Source: Isoetes taiwanensis
Taxonomy: Eukaryota > Streptophyta > Lycopodiopsida > Isoetales > Isoetaceae
Length of the DNA: 64,000 nucleotides
Assembly: GCA_021234155.1 (NCBI GenBank)
Contig: JAJEKV010000072.1
Coordinates: 4,935,620 to 4,999,619, forward strand
Direction of reading: 5' to 3'
Positions within the stretch are counted from its first letter, which is position 1; each line of letters begins with the position of its first letter. Made by a program: the position numbers and the translations under genes. Positions 9,960 to 21,894 of the stretch are shown in pieces. The notes beneath the pieces are model-generated. The model did no database searches, was not told the DNA's origin, and was given only the letters and a program-made list of their open reading frames with translations.

Positions 9960-12830
9960 ATGATTATACATTAGCTCTGGCATCACTTCTTGGGACAACC
10001 TTATTTTCAAGTTCAAGAAAAGGTTTGGTAGAGTTTTTGCTCTCAAAAATTGATCTTTGAGTTACATACTTTTTACATTAGAAAAAATGAGTGTGTGAAT
10101 CGATATATTAAAGGATTTAATGTATGCTTAATGAGATGTCAAAGAAGTCAAGTCCAAAACCCTACAATGCATCTTGTTGTTTCTTTTATCAAATGTTTAT
10201 CATCTAGGCCAAAGACTTATAAGAAGATGTCTAGAGAGCAAAGTCAAGGTAACTTTGATTCCATTCACGAGGAATCTGCAAAGGCCATCGATATTGCTAA
10301 ATGACATTGCTTGGTTTTTGGAGGAACTTTCAGCTAACTATCCACATGTTGACTATTATCCATGTCATGATATTAAAACTAATCATGTTGTGCTAGTGTC
10401 TTTAGTGCATAAGAAAAAGAAGGATGAAGTACCAGAGGTGTTTTCAAGGTTCAGAAGCTTTTGCAGAGGTTACCAAGAGGTTATCAAGCAGGTGTTGGAG
10501 ATCAAATCTCAAGCAACTCAGGCTCCTTTGCCAGCAAATCCCAAAACATGTCCTACATGTCCTCACTGTGATTGAAATACACATAGCGAGAATTTCTATT
10601 GGTATAGGATGTGTCTTAAGTGTCATAGAAAAAGCCATTATGGTACAAATTGCCATGTTTGTTCTTTTTCCAAAGATGTTGGTCGTGATGATAATAAGTG
10701 TCATGTCAAAGATTACCTTTATAAAATAAGAGAAGGCTAAATCCCATGTGGCTATTCAATTTGTAAGATTGTTGAAGGTTGTTGAGCCAACTTACACTGA
10801 AGATATTCTTCTTGCTCACACCAGAGGTCAACCAAATATGACTCAAGCTTCTCAAGACCTACCTTTGCCTTCAAATCCTACATCACCTACTACAATAGCC
10901 CCAACTGCAGAAACTCCTCCATGTTCAAGCATGCCCGAAACTTTTCAAATCCAATTATACCTCAAGTACCTCTACAAGTTATACCACCTCCTCCTTTCCA
11001 GAGATACCAAAGAAGAAACGAGGACAAAGACAGTGATAAATTTGACAGTTTGATGAAGAGTTCCAAGATAACTAATGATTAATTAACTTAGCTAAAGATT
11101 TCTCCTTCTTATAGACAAAAAGGGTTGGATTCTTTTGCTGCAACTGAGTTGGAACCTGTGCACTGAGTTGGAACTTGCAACTATGTTGGAACCTGTGCTG
11201 GGCTTAACTAGATGATGACCCTGGAGCTTTTACATATGAAACAAGTGTGTATGAAGGCTAGAGGTCCGTCAAATGTTTTGCCATATCATATCATGAAGAA
11301 ATGTGGTTTGGCGATAGAAAAAAAACTCCTCTCTTAAGTCCACCAAATCAAGAACAAAGAGCTCAAGGGGTTGCACAGTTTACCCAAAGCTCAACCTTCA
11401 CACTTCCTCACTTGGGATATAAAACTACATTTCTAGAGATTTTGAACCAAGAGGCTGATACATTATGCAAACTAACCCCTATGGATTATCTTGCAGAAGG
11501 AGCTATTATTGAATACGAATTTGAAAAAGAAGAAGTACCACAATTAGAACCAATTCTAATTATCAATGTCACTGAAGAGTCTGCTACATTGGAAGTATCT
11601 CTTACCAAAAATGGTGTTCAAAGATCTCTACAAGTTGGTAATATATTCTATAATTCAAACAAGGAACAAAGTTATTTCATGAATGGTTTAATGTGTCTGC
11701 TTGGGACTATTTAGAGCTTAAGGGAGTTAACAAAGACATTTCTGAATTTAAAATTAAGCTTAAAGACGATCTTGAGCTTATTAAGTCTGCTTTATGTAAG
11801 ATGCAAAATGCATACCTTATTATTAAAATTTCTAGCCCTTCTTGGATTTCTTGCATTATTAATCGAGAATAAAAATGGTACACTAAGAACATGCATAGAT
11901 TACATGGATCTCAATAAAATAACCCTTAAGAATTGTTCTCATTTGCCATTCTTAGAAGAAATCTTACATTCCATTGTAGGGAAAGAGACATATTATTTTT
12001 AGATGGCTTCTCTAGTTTAATCAAATAGCAATGAAACTTGAAGACCATCCAAAGACAACTTTTATCACACCTTGGAGAACATGTGCCACGAAGAGAATGC
12101 CATTTGGTCTAATGCTCTCTCGACTTTTCAAAGAGCCATGGACACAATTTTAAAAAATATTTATTTTTCTACCTTCAGAACCTTTTTAGATGATTTCTGC
12201 CTAGATACTACACTAAATGAACACTTGAAATCATTGACCAAGATTTGCTCTTTGTGAAGGGATTCTAGAGTCAATTTGGACCCCAAGAAATGCATCTTTC
12301 TCACCTCCAAAGGTCAATTGCTTGGACACGAGATTTCAACTGATGGAATTCAGGTAGCGAGGACAAAATGATTGCCTTTAAAAGGTTAACTCTACCAAAA
12401 ACGTTAAAAAGAGTAAAAAGTTTCATTGAAATGACAAGCTCTTTGTGGATGTATGTCCCAAATATTTCTCACCTTATAAGTCCTATTTCTAGATTTAATG
12501 GAGTAGGCAAGTTTACCAAACAAGAGAGTAAGTTTATCTCTGCCATTTGTACTTATGAATGCCAAGTATCCTTTGTTGATGATCAATGCCATTTGCCAAC
12601 CTATTATCTTGAAAAACGCCTGATCCTACATAGCCATTTGAAGTCTATATTATTGTTACCAAGCAAGTCGTTGGGTTAGCATTGATCCAAGGCCAGCACA
12701 TTACAGCATTTGCCAGCAAACAATGGTCTGAAATAGAGGAAAGATATGTTATACTTGAAGCGCATGATTCTACACTTTTTATATTTATAGAAAGACAAGG
12801 TCAACACCCTTTGGTTTAATTTATGGCATT
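9960..12830 (+). pseudogene. Decayed Ty3/gypsy retrotransposon gag-pol
   Basis: Fragments follow the Ty3/gypsy order. First comes a gag-like stretch with a CPTCPHC and CLKCHRKSHYGTNC cysteine cluster (about 10,030-10,700). Then a protease-to-RT linker (11,301-11,714). The RT follows at about 11,720-12,360, with AWDYLELKG, CIDYMDLNK and FLDGFS-like motifs. A connecting segment retains GHEISTDGIQV, and an RNase H stretch reads TAFASKQWSEIEERY (about 12,690-12,750). Many frameshifts and stops interrupt it, so it is dead and old. No integrase or flanking LTR pair is evident. Either the 3' part is lost or the fold-back element at 12,967 replaced it. Confidence 0.75.
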
Positions 12831-12966
12831 GGTTGTCCTACCAGTTAAGCTTGAAATTTCTTCTTTGAAAATAACCATGAGACTAAATTTATAGCTTGAC
12901 AAAGATTTGCAACACAGATATGATATTTTATTACACTTAGAAGAAAAAGGGTTTGGTACATTAAAT

Positions 12967-13517
12967 CATTAGGGTTTTTTTTAGATTAAAAAAAGGGCCT
13001 TCAAAACATGCCAACTAAGCCAAATGAAGATAAATGAACTACCAATCAGAAATCAGAGCCTGGCGGGTCCAGTCAGCAAAACTGTTATAACTAACTCACT
13101 GGATCACATTTTCTAGCATAACTATTGATAGAAAAGTCCAAATGAGCTCTCGTTTAGTGCAATAGATAGATCTCATTGAGATCTTTTCAATCTTAGGTGC
13201 TTTGCACATATTTTAACCACTTATGATTGTCAAAACTCCAAAAAATATGGTTTTTACCATTTTTTACTATCCTACGGGGCTAAAAGATATGCAAACCACC
13301 CAAGATTGGAAAGATCTCAATGAGATCTATCTATTGCACCAAACAAGAGCTTATTTGGACTTTTCTATCAACACTTATGCTAGAAAATGTGATCCAGTGA
13401 GTTACTTATAACTGTTTTGCTGACTGGATTACCAGTTCTGTTTTCTGATTGGTAGTTCATATAGCTTCGTCAGCAGTTCTTAGAAGGCCCTTTTATGATC
13501 TCAAAAAATCCCTAATG
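12967..13517. mobile_element. Fold-back / long-TIR MITE-like element
   Basis: Two arms of about 245 bp (12,967-13,212 and 13,272-13,517) are inverted copies of each other at high identity by eye. The ends are CATTAGGG and CCCTAATG, and the loop is about 60 bp. There is no transposase frame. No clear target duplication was found at these boundaries, so the superfamily is unassigned. Confidence 0.8.
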
Positions 13518-13569
13518 TGCTTTATTGAAGAAAAAGGCCAAGACATTGCAACATTCAAGGCAACTCACA

Positions 13570-13979
13570 AAGTACAAGAATAGAATAGAATAGATGGCCT
13601 ATGGAACCCAAACAAAAAGAGAGCGGCAAGCGTATTACTGATAGGATTAAAAAACCCCCGCCCCGAAGGGTTTTTGAGGGAAAAACCTTCGCAGTAATAA
13701 GTATGTTGGCACGCTGTACAATTGTATAGGACAGTTCAATACCGTCCCGGAGGACACAACTGAGTCTGTGCATCTATAACCTCCTGGAGGTATGACCCCA
13801 ACAAACCCACTGACGCCGTATTCAATAACTCATGCAACGGTTGGCTAGGCACTAGTAATCGAACATACTGCTCTATATGGGCAAACACTGGGCAGATCTG
13901 GAGGGCATGACATTCATCCTCAATGGCGCCCTGGTGGCAACACTGGCAAAGCCTTTGCTCTCGTGCTTCCCGAGCCCAA
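13570..13979 (-). mobile_element. LINE-B copy 1: 3' end, cut by an LTR element
   Basis: The reverse complement matches 19,070-19,490. It covers the C-terminal Cys/His motif region of the LINE protein, the 3' UTR with the stem TATTACTG/CAGTAATA (13,692-13,699 with 13,633-13,640), and an ATTCT-type tail at 13,570-13,585. The copy stops abruptly at 13,979, where the LTR begins, so the LTR element arrived later. Confidence 0.85.
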
Positions 13980-15568
13980 TGTGACGTCCCCTACTCATAT
14001 ACGGTGCACTCACCGTGTACAAACAGGAGTTCATCCCCCATACCAGCTCCACACTGATAGAGGGCCCTCCACGTATCACTGCAACCTTGATGGGTTCCAG
14101 TGGGAAGAATGAAGGGGTCATTTACCCTGTCTCCCTCAGGGTCGACCTAGCTGCGGAAGCGTAAACATATATATCAGTATACAACATCAATATCACCTAC
14201 CACCTCGAAGGATGGCTCATCACATAGCTGCATAGACAAGGATCAGTACATCACAGGGGAAATCCTACCCAAGGCTCAGACTCAAGGGGAGGACTGACGG
14301 CTTGGGTCTCCAGAGGTCATTACAGACAGAATTCATGACAATGGATTTGGCTGGCATAAGAGCATGGCTTAGGGTTGTCCACTCCATCCGCCCCTCCTGT
14401 GCACACTTTGCAGAGTAGGTTGAAAAGTGTTGGAACCTGACTGTAGCCCGCCGGATGCATAGCCAAGGGGGCTATTCCTGGGTTGCATCTCCCCAGTTCC
14501 GATGGGGCAGGCAGGGATCACCCCCTCCAGAGATCTACATGCTGACTCAAGGTGACTAGAGGGCCACTGCCCTTATTCGACTTGAACCCAATGGAGAGTG
14601 ACGCATCACTCCACGGGTGTCGAGTCCATGCCTTGCCCACACGCAGTGGCAAGCCATTAGACCTAGTCCACAATGATCCCCGGTAGACTTTACACACCAG
14701 AGGGATCGTTCAAGAGTCAGAACACGAACCTCCTTATGAGCCAGTCTGGCCCCTTCACCCACAACCAGGTGTGGCTCTTGTACACAGGCCAAATCTACAG
14801 TGTGCTAGAGAAGCTAACTAGGAGCATCAACTACCAGGCTTAGGGTCTCTACCCCCCCTTCCCAATACAATGAGTTCACAGAAATGCATCATCCATATAT
14901 ATCACAGAAGAACTTAAAGAACTAGATCTAATCTATATCATAGAGTTAGGTTCTTTAGTTAGAGCTTGGTGTCTGGGGATCTAAACAGCTTCTATGGGCA
15001 ATTTAATAGGCTAAATCTACTGATTCAATGACTGGAAGACGGTTTAAGCTATTAAATTGAATAAATACCTGATCCTTGGCTCGCTCCTCCTGCTCTGAAC
15101 TCGACCATCCTGCTGAACTGCTAGAAGATGCAGCTAGGAAGGGAACTAATGAGTCAAATCGCTCAGACAGAGTCTGGGAGGCGGGTTTGACTCCTGGAGC
15201 AAGCAAAACAGAGCCCTAAAATGGCATGAACGAAAATAGCAAGTTAGGGTTTCTTTTACCTAAATAGACAAGGGTTTAGGGCTAGGGTTTCCAATTACCC
15301 CTTTTAGCATGTGGGATAATTGGGTATGGCCCACTTTGCCCTTATTGACTAGGTGGCATAAAGTGTCCACATGGGAAAATGTGCACCTAGATAAATGTGC
15401 ACATTGGTAAATGTGCACATTAATAAATGCACACACCTTGCAGGTTGCCCCCTAGGGTGCTACCTGCTTGGCTACACGTCGGCGTACACGTCAGTCGGGG
15501 TGGCGTGTACGCGTGATGAGGCAGTACAGTATACGTCCTGGGACCGTATACTGTGCAGGAACGTCACA
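13980..15568 (-). mobile_element. 3' LTR of a minus-strand element (family G1)
   Basis: Begins TGTGACGTCCCC and ends ACGTCACA, and shares long blocks with 6,601-7,781. The purine-rich AAGGTGGGGAGAA on the minus strand directly precedes it, marking it as a 3' LTR whose body lay at higher coordinates. At about 1,589 bp it is the fuller copy. Confidence 0.75.
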
Positions 15569-15581
15569 TTCTCCCCACCTT
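15569..15581 (-). promoter_or_regulatory. Polypurine tract of family G1
   Basis: The minus strand reads AAGGTGGGGAGAA next to the LTR. A second AAGGTGGGGAGA lies about 40 bp further in, which could be a duplicated tract. Confidence 0.65.
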
Positions 15582-16150
15582 GAAATGATGCTGTCCGCAG
15601 CATCGTGGGTCTCCCCACCTTGGGATCTTCCTAACCTGCAATCAACTTGATGCATACAATATACTACTATCATACTTACACATTTATTAAGATTACCTTA
15701 AGGTAATATTTTTAGAACATTATTACGCCATTACCTTATGAAATAACTTATCAATTCGTAACATCATTACAACAAGTTACTCAACAGTTCACTTATCACA
15801 ACATCAAAAATTATGCTTCGAGGTACTCTTCATTCCTTGCAACACATTCCAACAAAATTTGTGTTGCAATGCATCCTGGTAAGTCCCTATAGTTCATGTT
15901 CTTCATGGCAGGACCAAGCCCTTCCAAGCATTTTTGTCAGTAAAGATCAACTTGGTATTTTGGAAGCACTCTTGGAGTATTTAGATAATTTATGATTGAG
16001 GGTGATGCTCAAAGCATGTGGAGATCCATTCACAAGCTTTTTGCCTAAACAAAAATTATGCGCTGAAAGTAGAGGAAATTCAATAGTTGGATACACTTAG
16101 CAGCATACAGAAATAGATAGTTGTCTTTTCTATTTGCCCTGTATTACTAG
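15582..16150. other. Short element remnant, then unassigned DNA
   Basis: The first 50 bp or so probably belongs to the internal 3' end of the G1 element. The rest shows no supported gene. Confidence 0.4.
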
Positions 16151-16155
16151 CAGGT

Positions 16156-16965
16156 TTGCTGGTCTTCTTGTTAAGAAAGATTATGTTGATCTTGTGGTTA
16201 CGAAAGAATAACATGATGGATGAAGATGCTCAAAACATTGGACTGGTGGAGTATCAGTATGCTACCCTTTGCAAGGCCACCAGTAATTCCAGTGAATTAT
16301 CCAAAATAGGAGAAGGTGGTTTTGGATCAATCTACAAGGATCTGCTGCCAAATGGCTCTACTGATGCCATCAAGAAATTACATGAAGACAAAACTGCAAC
16401 GCAAGAAGAATAGTTTAAGAGGGAAATTCAGCTCCTTAGCAAGGTATGCCATCAAAATCTTCTTGACAATATAGGCTATTGTTCTTATTTCCACAAATCA
16501 GTGCAAAGGTTCTTGTTGGTATCTAACTACATGCCTAATGGAAGCCTTGAAAAACTGCCCTTTTTTTTAGGATGTAAACTGCGTTTTAAGTTGGGAATTA
16601 AGATACATAGCACTTGGGATTGCATCTGGGCTTGCTTATCTCCATGATGAGTCCCATCTTCGACGATAAATCACATGTCACAATTTTCAAACTCCAAGGT
16701 ACTATAGGATATTTGGCGCCAGTACGTACCTTTAGTCTTGAATTTTATATTGCCTCCACCATTAAAGCTGTATTTAATTATGATCTATTGGAACAGAATT
16801 TCGAATAAAATAGACATACACAACTTTGGTCATTGTTGCAGCTGCTGACTGGCCAGCGTGTATTAGATTTATCAGAGAAAATGGTGTACGTAGTAGATTG
16901 GGCACATGGGCTCGTAAAGCTATATCTACAATGCTTGTGCTGGAAAACATATTGCATGCCACTTT
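16156..16965 (+). pseudogene. Receptor-like kinase pseudogene fragment
   Basis: A membrane-spanning-like stretch (LVFLLRKIMLILWL) is followed by kinase subdomain I, GEGGFGSIYK (Gly-rich loop), then AIKKLHEDK containing the ATP-binding Lys. An in-frame TAG follows in the EEFKRE region. Remnants of QLLSKVCHQNLL, LLVSNYMPNGSLEKL and LGIASGLAYLHDES follow in shifting frames. The catalytic HRD loop and DFG are missing, and the frame resumes at GTIGYLAP. A GT at 16,722 and an AG near 16,840 look like a former intron before LLTGQRVLDL. The order fits plant cysteine-rich or SERK-like receptor kinases. It cannot encode an active kinase. Confidence 0.8.
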
Positions 16966-17243
16966 TTAAGAACTTGTTTGGAGTTTATATAATGTAATTA
17001 CTTTGTACAAATACTTCAGATTGTGTTTTGATTACTATGCTCAAATACTGGATTATATATGGCTAAACTAGAAAAAGTGCCCCGCATTGCTGGGCTATAA
17101 GGCAGTTGTTGTAAGGCATTGTTCTTCCATAATGCAGTTAAGACTGTTGTTGTAAGGCATTTCTCTTCTGTAATGGGGTTGTTGGTTATTGCGGTTGTTG
17201 ATCATTGACAAGTTATAGAAATTCGGTTTAATATCACTCCAAC
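16966..17243. other. Spacer before LINE-A
   Basis: Includes two similar TGTTGTAAGGCATT stretches about 45 bp apart. No gene seen. Confidence 0.4.
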
Positions 17244-20220
17244 ATGCCTTACAGGCTCTTAAAATCTAGCATTTCTTCTGTCCTGAATGATAATAATTCC
17301 ATTATTGATAATTATGATGATATCTCTTCATTCTTTAATGGGAAATATAGAGCCTTATTCTCTGCCACTCAGAAAGATTCTCAAGCTAATTCTAAGCCTA
17401 ACTCTAACGCTGATGAATTTTTCAAAATGGTTGACTCTCTACCTAATATGTCCAATCCTTCTCTGAATTTTTACATGGATGATAATCTGAGCAATCTCCC
17501 AAACATTGAAGAGGTCTTTGCCACTCTCAAATCCTTTGATAAAGGTAAGAGCCCGGGTCCTGGTGGTTTTCCTCCTAAATTTTACATTGCCTTTTGGGAT
17601 ATTATCAACTTTGATTTTATGCACATGATACATGGTTTCTGGAATTCAAATCACCTTCACGCTGCCATCTCTGTGGGGTTGATATCTCTCATTCCCAAAA
17701 CTGATGATCCCAAACATTTCTCTGACTGGAGACCTATATCTTTAACTAATACATCTTACAAAGTCTGTGCTAAAATCATTGCAAATAGAATTAAGGGCTA
17801 TCTGCAAGATATGATTAGTCCTTGTCAATTTGCATTTCTTCCAAATAGATATATCTTAGATAACTATCTTGCTGCCATGGAAGGCCTCCATTGAATAAGC
17901 ACACTAATCAGGATTGTATTCTCCTCAAACTTGATTTTTTAAAGGCCTTTGACTCTGTGCATTGGGACTTCATTGATTTTGCTCTAAGAAAAATTGGCTT
18001 CTCAAATAAAATTATCAAGCTAATTCATGGCCTTAATTCTAGATCTCAATCCTCTGTTCTCATCAATGGTTCTCCAGGGGCTTTTTTTTCCTTTGGCCAG
18101 AGGGGTGAGGCAAGGTTGCACCCTAGCTCCTTACATCGTCATTGCTGTTACTGAAATTTTGACTTGAGTTATTAATCACCAACAGCAAATTGGCAATATT
18201 AAAGGCTTAATTCTACCTGATAATACCTCCAATATGAATATTTTGCAATATGCTGATGATTCCTTCAGTTTCCTCAAAAATGATCTTCAAAACATTGGGA
18301 CCTATCTTAATATTATTAGTTGCTTTGGTGCTGCTTCTGGCATCAATCTCAATTTAGATAAATGCTCTATCATGGGGGAAACTAATCAGCAATCTATTTT
18401 GGGAATTAAGTGCTATCAAACCTCTCAAGCTATCAACGTGTTGGGAATCTTAATCTTTGGACACAAATATTAAGGGTCTCTGGTCTCCTATCCTTTCTCA
18501 GATAAAAAAGAAATTAAATAATTATGGTAACTGCTTGTCCCTTGCTGGCAGATCCATCATTGCAAATGCTGTGATTGCAAGCTCTCATATATACTTCTCC
18601 TCTGCCTTGCTTGCTCCAACAAATGTCTATTTTCAGCTTGAGAGAATAATTAGAAATTTTATTTGGGGAAAGAATCACTTGGTCAGCTGGAATCACATTA
18701 CAAGATCTAAGTCTCATGGTGGTCTAGGTTGCAAAAATCTGTTTCTTCAAGGAATTGCCCTAGTTGACAAACATGTTTGGAGGGCAATTTTTCATAAAGA
18801 TAATCCAGCCTCTGTATTTATTAAATATTGGTTTCAGAAATGTGGAATTACAGGGCATCCCTCTATCAGTCATCAACTTCCCTCCTCTGGGATGCAGATG
18901 CTCTGACGCACGTTAAGCTGACACACTATCAGCAGCAAGTCAATCCTAGGCTCACGAGAGACCCACACCAGTACTTGTACACCCAGCTGCCCATGAAGAA
19001 GCGCAGACTTATAGCTTCCATTCGCACGGGTGCACATCGTCTCCGCATTGAAACAGGACGTTGGGCTCGGGAAATACGAGAGCAAAGGTTTTGCCAGTGT
19101 TGCCACCAGGGCGCCATTGAGGATGAATGTCATGCCCTCCAGATCTGCCCAGCGTTTGCCCATATCCGAGAGCGATATACTCAATTACTAGTGCCTGGCC
19201 AGCCGTTGCATCAGTTATTGACTACGGCGTCAGTGGGTTTGTTGGGGTCATACCTCCAGGAGGTTATGGATGCACAGACTCAGTTGTGTCCTCCGGGACG
19301 GTATTGAACTGTCCTACACAATTGTACAGCGTGCCAGCATACTTATTACTGCTAAGGTTTTTCCCTCGAAAACCCTTCGGGGGTGGGGGGTTTTTTAATC
19401 CTGTCAGTAATATGCTTGTTGCTCTCTTTTTGTTTGGGTCCCATAGGCCAATTGGTCTCCGTGGACGCTAAAAAATCTATTCTATTCTATTCTATTCTAT
19501 TCTATTTTCTTTGGTATCAATCCTGCTAAGAACATCTCCCCTCTCATGAGGAATTTGGTTATAGCCTGGAACAAGATCTCTAAATTTCTGGCTCACAATA
19601 AGCCTGACCTTTTTCAGATGAACAAACCCTTTCTTATCTAAGGAAAATGATATTCCTCTTGCTATCAATCATCCCAAGATCTATAAGAAATGGTCTCAGT
19701 GTGGAATTACTTCAATTGGAGATCTTAGAATAGATGACAGGTGGACATCATGGACTGCTCTCAAAAGGAAAATTTATGGAACTTCTTCTGACAGGAGCCT
19801 TTTCAAGCATCTAAAAGCAAAATTATTTTTCCTGAACCTGAGTACCTTGAACTCTCATATTGACTGGTCTTGCAAGGGGAAATATAACTATAAAGTTTCT
19901 ATGATTTATAAATTGTTAGCTTACAACAATACTCCTTCAAAAGCTAAAGTTTACTGGAACGTAAATGATGAGGAAGTTTATAGAGTTCACAAGAACACCT
20001 GGCTGTGTTACTGCCCTCTAAAAGTTTCTTACTTCATTTGGTTGCTGGCCAACAAGAGCTTATCTAATCTAGAGAGCATTGCAAAGCACTATAATCCTAC
20101 TAATGGAAATTTGGCCTTAATCCTAATTCTGATAACTGCCCTCTTGGTTGCAATAGCATTGAGTCTATGGTCCATATTTTTAACTGTCCTAAATTAGAAT
20201 CTCTTTGGACATGGTGTCAG
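17244..20220 (+). mobile_element. LINE-A: 5'-truncated L1-type LINE, interrupted by LINE-B
   Basis: Three plus-strand frames make up an L1-clade reverse transcriptase. 17,244-17,894 holds KSPGPGGFPPKFY and SDWRPISLTNTSYKVCAKIIANR. 17,891-18,150 holds LLKLDFLKAFDSVHWDF. 18,234-18,906 holds QYADDSFSF, the catalytic YADD box, then the thumb and GLWSPIL. Stops at 17,892 and frame changes near 18,100 and 18,470 break it. The frame is interrupted near 18,890 by a LINE-B copy and resumes at about 19,500 with RNLVIAWNKIS, ending in the zf-RVT-like region near 20,197. The endonuclease is absent, so the copy is 5'-truncated. Confidence 0.85.
18890..19499 (+). mobile_element. LINE-B copy 2, nested in LINE-A
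   Basis: Open frame 18,828-19,307 ends in a C-terminal motif, FCQCCHQGAIEDECHALQIC, with the Cys-Cys-His-Cys spacing usual at the end of LINE ORF2. Then comes a 3' UTR with the stem TATTACTG (19,344-19,351) and CAGTAATA (19,405-19,412), then GGTCTCCGTGGACG and a (TTCTA)n tail at 19,472-19,499. LINE-A sequence continues on both sides, so this insertion is younger. The exact 5' edge is uncertain by about 15 bp and I could not define a target duplication. Confidence 0.8.
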
Positions 20221-20324
20221 AATGTTTTATTCATCAAAAAGCCAAATAACTTGATTCATTTACTGATGAATAATGACAAGTTTGTTAATACCTTATTTGA
20301 TGAGAATTCAGCATTATAAGTCAT

Positions 20325-20480
20325 ATAAGCATTCATGAGAAGCAGTGGCAGTGAATGCAAGAAAATAGCATCTATGAGAAGCAGTGGCAGTGGATTCTTT
20401 AGGGAACAATGATTGCCAGCATGTAGGACAGGTGCATAAGCATTCATGAGAAGCAGTGGCAGTGAATGCAAGCAAATAGG
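20325..20480. repeat. Short direct repeats with inverted ends
   Basis: A 43-bp unit starting ATAAGCATTCATGAGAAG occurs twice (about 20,325 and 20,438), with a partial third copy between them. Each unit has GCATTCA and TGAATGC arms. Confidence 0.7.
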
Positions 20481-20803
20481 GGTACAAAATTGCTAGTGGG
20501 GTACAATTTTTGGCGAAGCACATATTAAGCACGTAAATAAATGGACATTATGAGAAGACCTGGACCATTAGGACCGTCAAAATCAATCAACATCTAAAAT
20601 TTCTTGATATGAGCCCGATGCTTCGTAACAGCAGTGACACTCCATTTGTGGCATTTGATCTACTTCACCAAATATAGCAAGCTATGGCTCATTGGAATCG
20701 GCATCCAAAACTAAGAATCCTTATGAAATTGCAGCTTCTACCTGTGCATATTTTGAGCACAATCATGAAAAATTCGATCAAGGTTGCCATAGAGTAGAAG
20801 CCA

Positions 20804-21250
20804 ATATCTCATAAACTACTTGACGAAATGGATTGCCGTCAGTTCCTATGGATTCATAGTACAAAAACGTCCTAGGACACCAAGTTTCAGTTAAATCCAT
20901 TGAGTATTTTCACCGCAAGAGGCCAAAAAACGATTTCTGATATTTTACCGTAAAAGCCTAATATCTTTCAAACTACAATACAAAATTTGATGCCGTCTAT
21001 TCCATTGGATTCGTGATGCAAAAACGTCTTTGGAGGTCAAGTTTCAGATCATTCCATAGAGGATTGATAGTGAAAAAAGCTAAAAAACGATTTCTGGTAT
21101 CTATAAAAGAAAAGCTTATATCTCACAAACGGCTTCATAAAATCTAATGCCGTCTCTTCCATTAGATTGGAGATGCAAAAACGTATTAGGAGATCAAATT
21201 TGAGTCACTTTCGTGAAGAATTATTGTGAATCAACCAAAAAGTATTTCAT
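20804..21250. repeat. Tandem repeat, about 157-bp period, three units
   Basis: Units start at 20,804, 20,961 and 21,118 with ATATCT, an exact 157-bp spacing. Each carries TGCCGTC, CAAAAACGT and AAAAACGATTTCTG (the last diverges in unit 3). Units are diverged but alignable along their length. Confidence 0.75.
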
Positions 21251-21893
21251 CAGGTGCTTGTCTAAATAAGCACCGCACGTTAAACGCTTATTATGTGCTG
21301 AAAAATTGCTGCGTTTAAGCACTTTAAGCGACGCCCGGACGGTGATTTCTGCTACCCAGTATCAATTTTATGCCCATAGGGTTGAATTTGAAAATGGGCG
21401 CTGCCTGCGTTTCGTGTGTTTAAAATCAAAAAATAAACGCGTATTCCGCCATCAGCGCAATACGGTTCTGCCGTATAAAATACGCGTGGAAGATTGAATG
21501 TGGAAACATGGTTAGGTTTCAACGATTTCAAAGGCTTATTTCTGGTCATATGTCAGTGGGATATTTTGGTTATGTGGAAACCTGTGGAAAGCCAGGATTA
21601 GAAAGTTGATCTTCTCCTTAACCGTCGGATCTAATTGCTCGAGTACTATATAGAGATGATTGGTGACGAGGGTGATATATGCTGGAAGCAGAAGCATTAC
21701 GTTGGTGCGGTTTACTTTGTAGATCATGATACTTGTAAAGATTTTAAAGATTGTTGGAAAGATGATTAATCTGGCATAAGGGATTAGTGACCATCTCTTG
21801 GCTTCCTTATTGCCTTATAAAAAAAAAGGGTTGTAGATGATTAATCATGCCAGGCATGTAAATTGAAGAATATAGTTTATTCAAATCTTTACA
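21251..21893. other. Unassigned; may include a decayed copia LTR
   Basis: It lies immediately 5' of a copia primer-binding site, so the 3' part should be LTR-derived. I could not find its start or a second LTR to compare. No gene supported. Confidence 0.35.
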
Positions 21894-21894
21894 G

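Noticed and set aside
9960-12830. Gypsy relic as the body of the flanking G1 LTRs
   Set aside because: It is on the plus strand, whereas both LTRs belong to minus-strand copies, and the primer-site and purine-tract positions point outward.
12967-13517. Telomere-like CCCTAA/TTAGGG at the element ends
   Set aside because: Single short occurrences at inverted-repeat ends, not tandem telomeric repeats.
20325-20480. Resemblance of GAGAAGCAGTGGCAGTGAATG to plant miR164-type sequence
   Set aside because: The match is partial, the repeat lacks a proper precursor hairpin, and repeated units explain it better.
21306-21549. Open frames on both strands with CGCGTATTCCG-type, bacterial-looking composition
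   Set aside because: Short, no domain, no flanking evidence of transfer or vector sequence.
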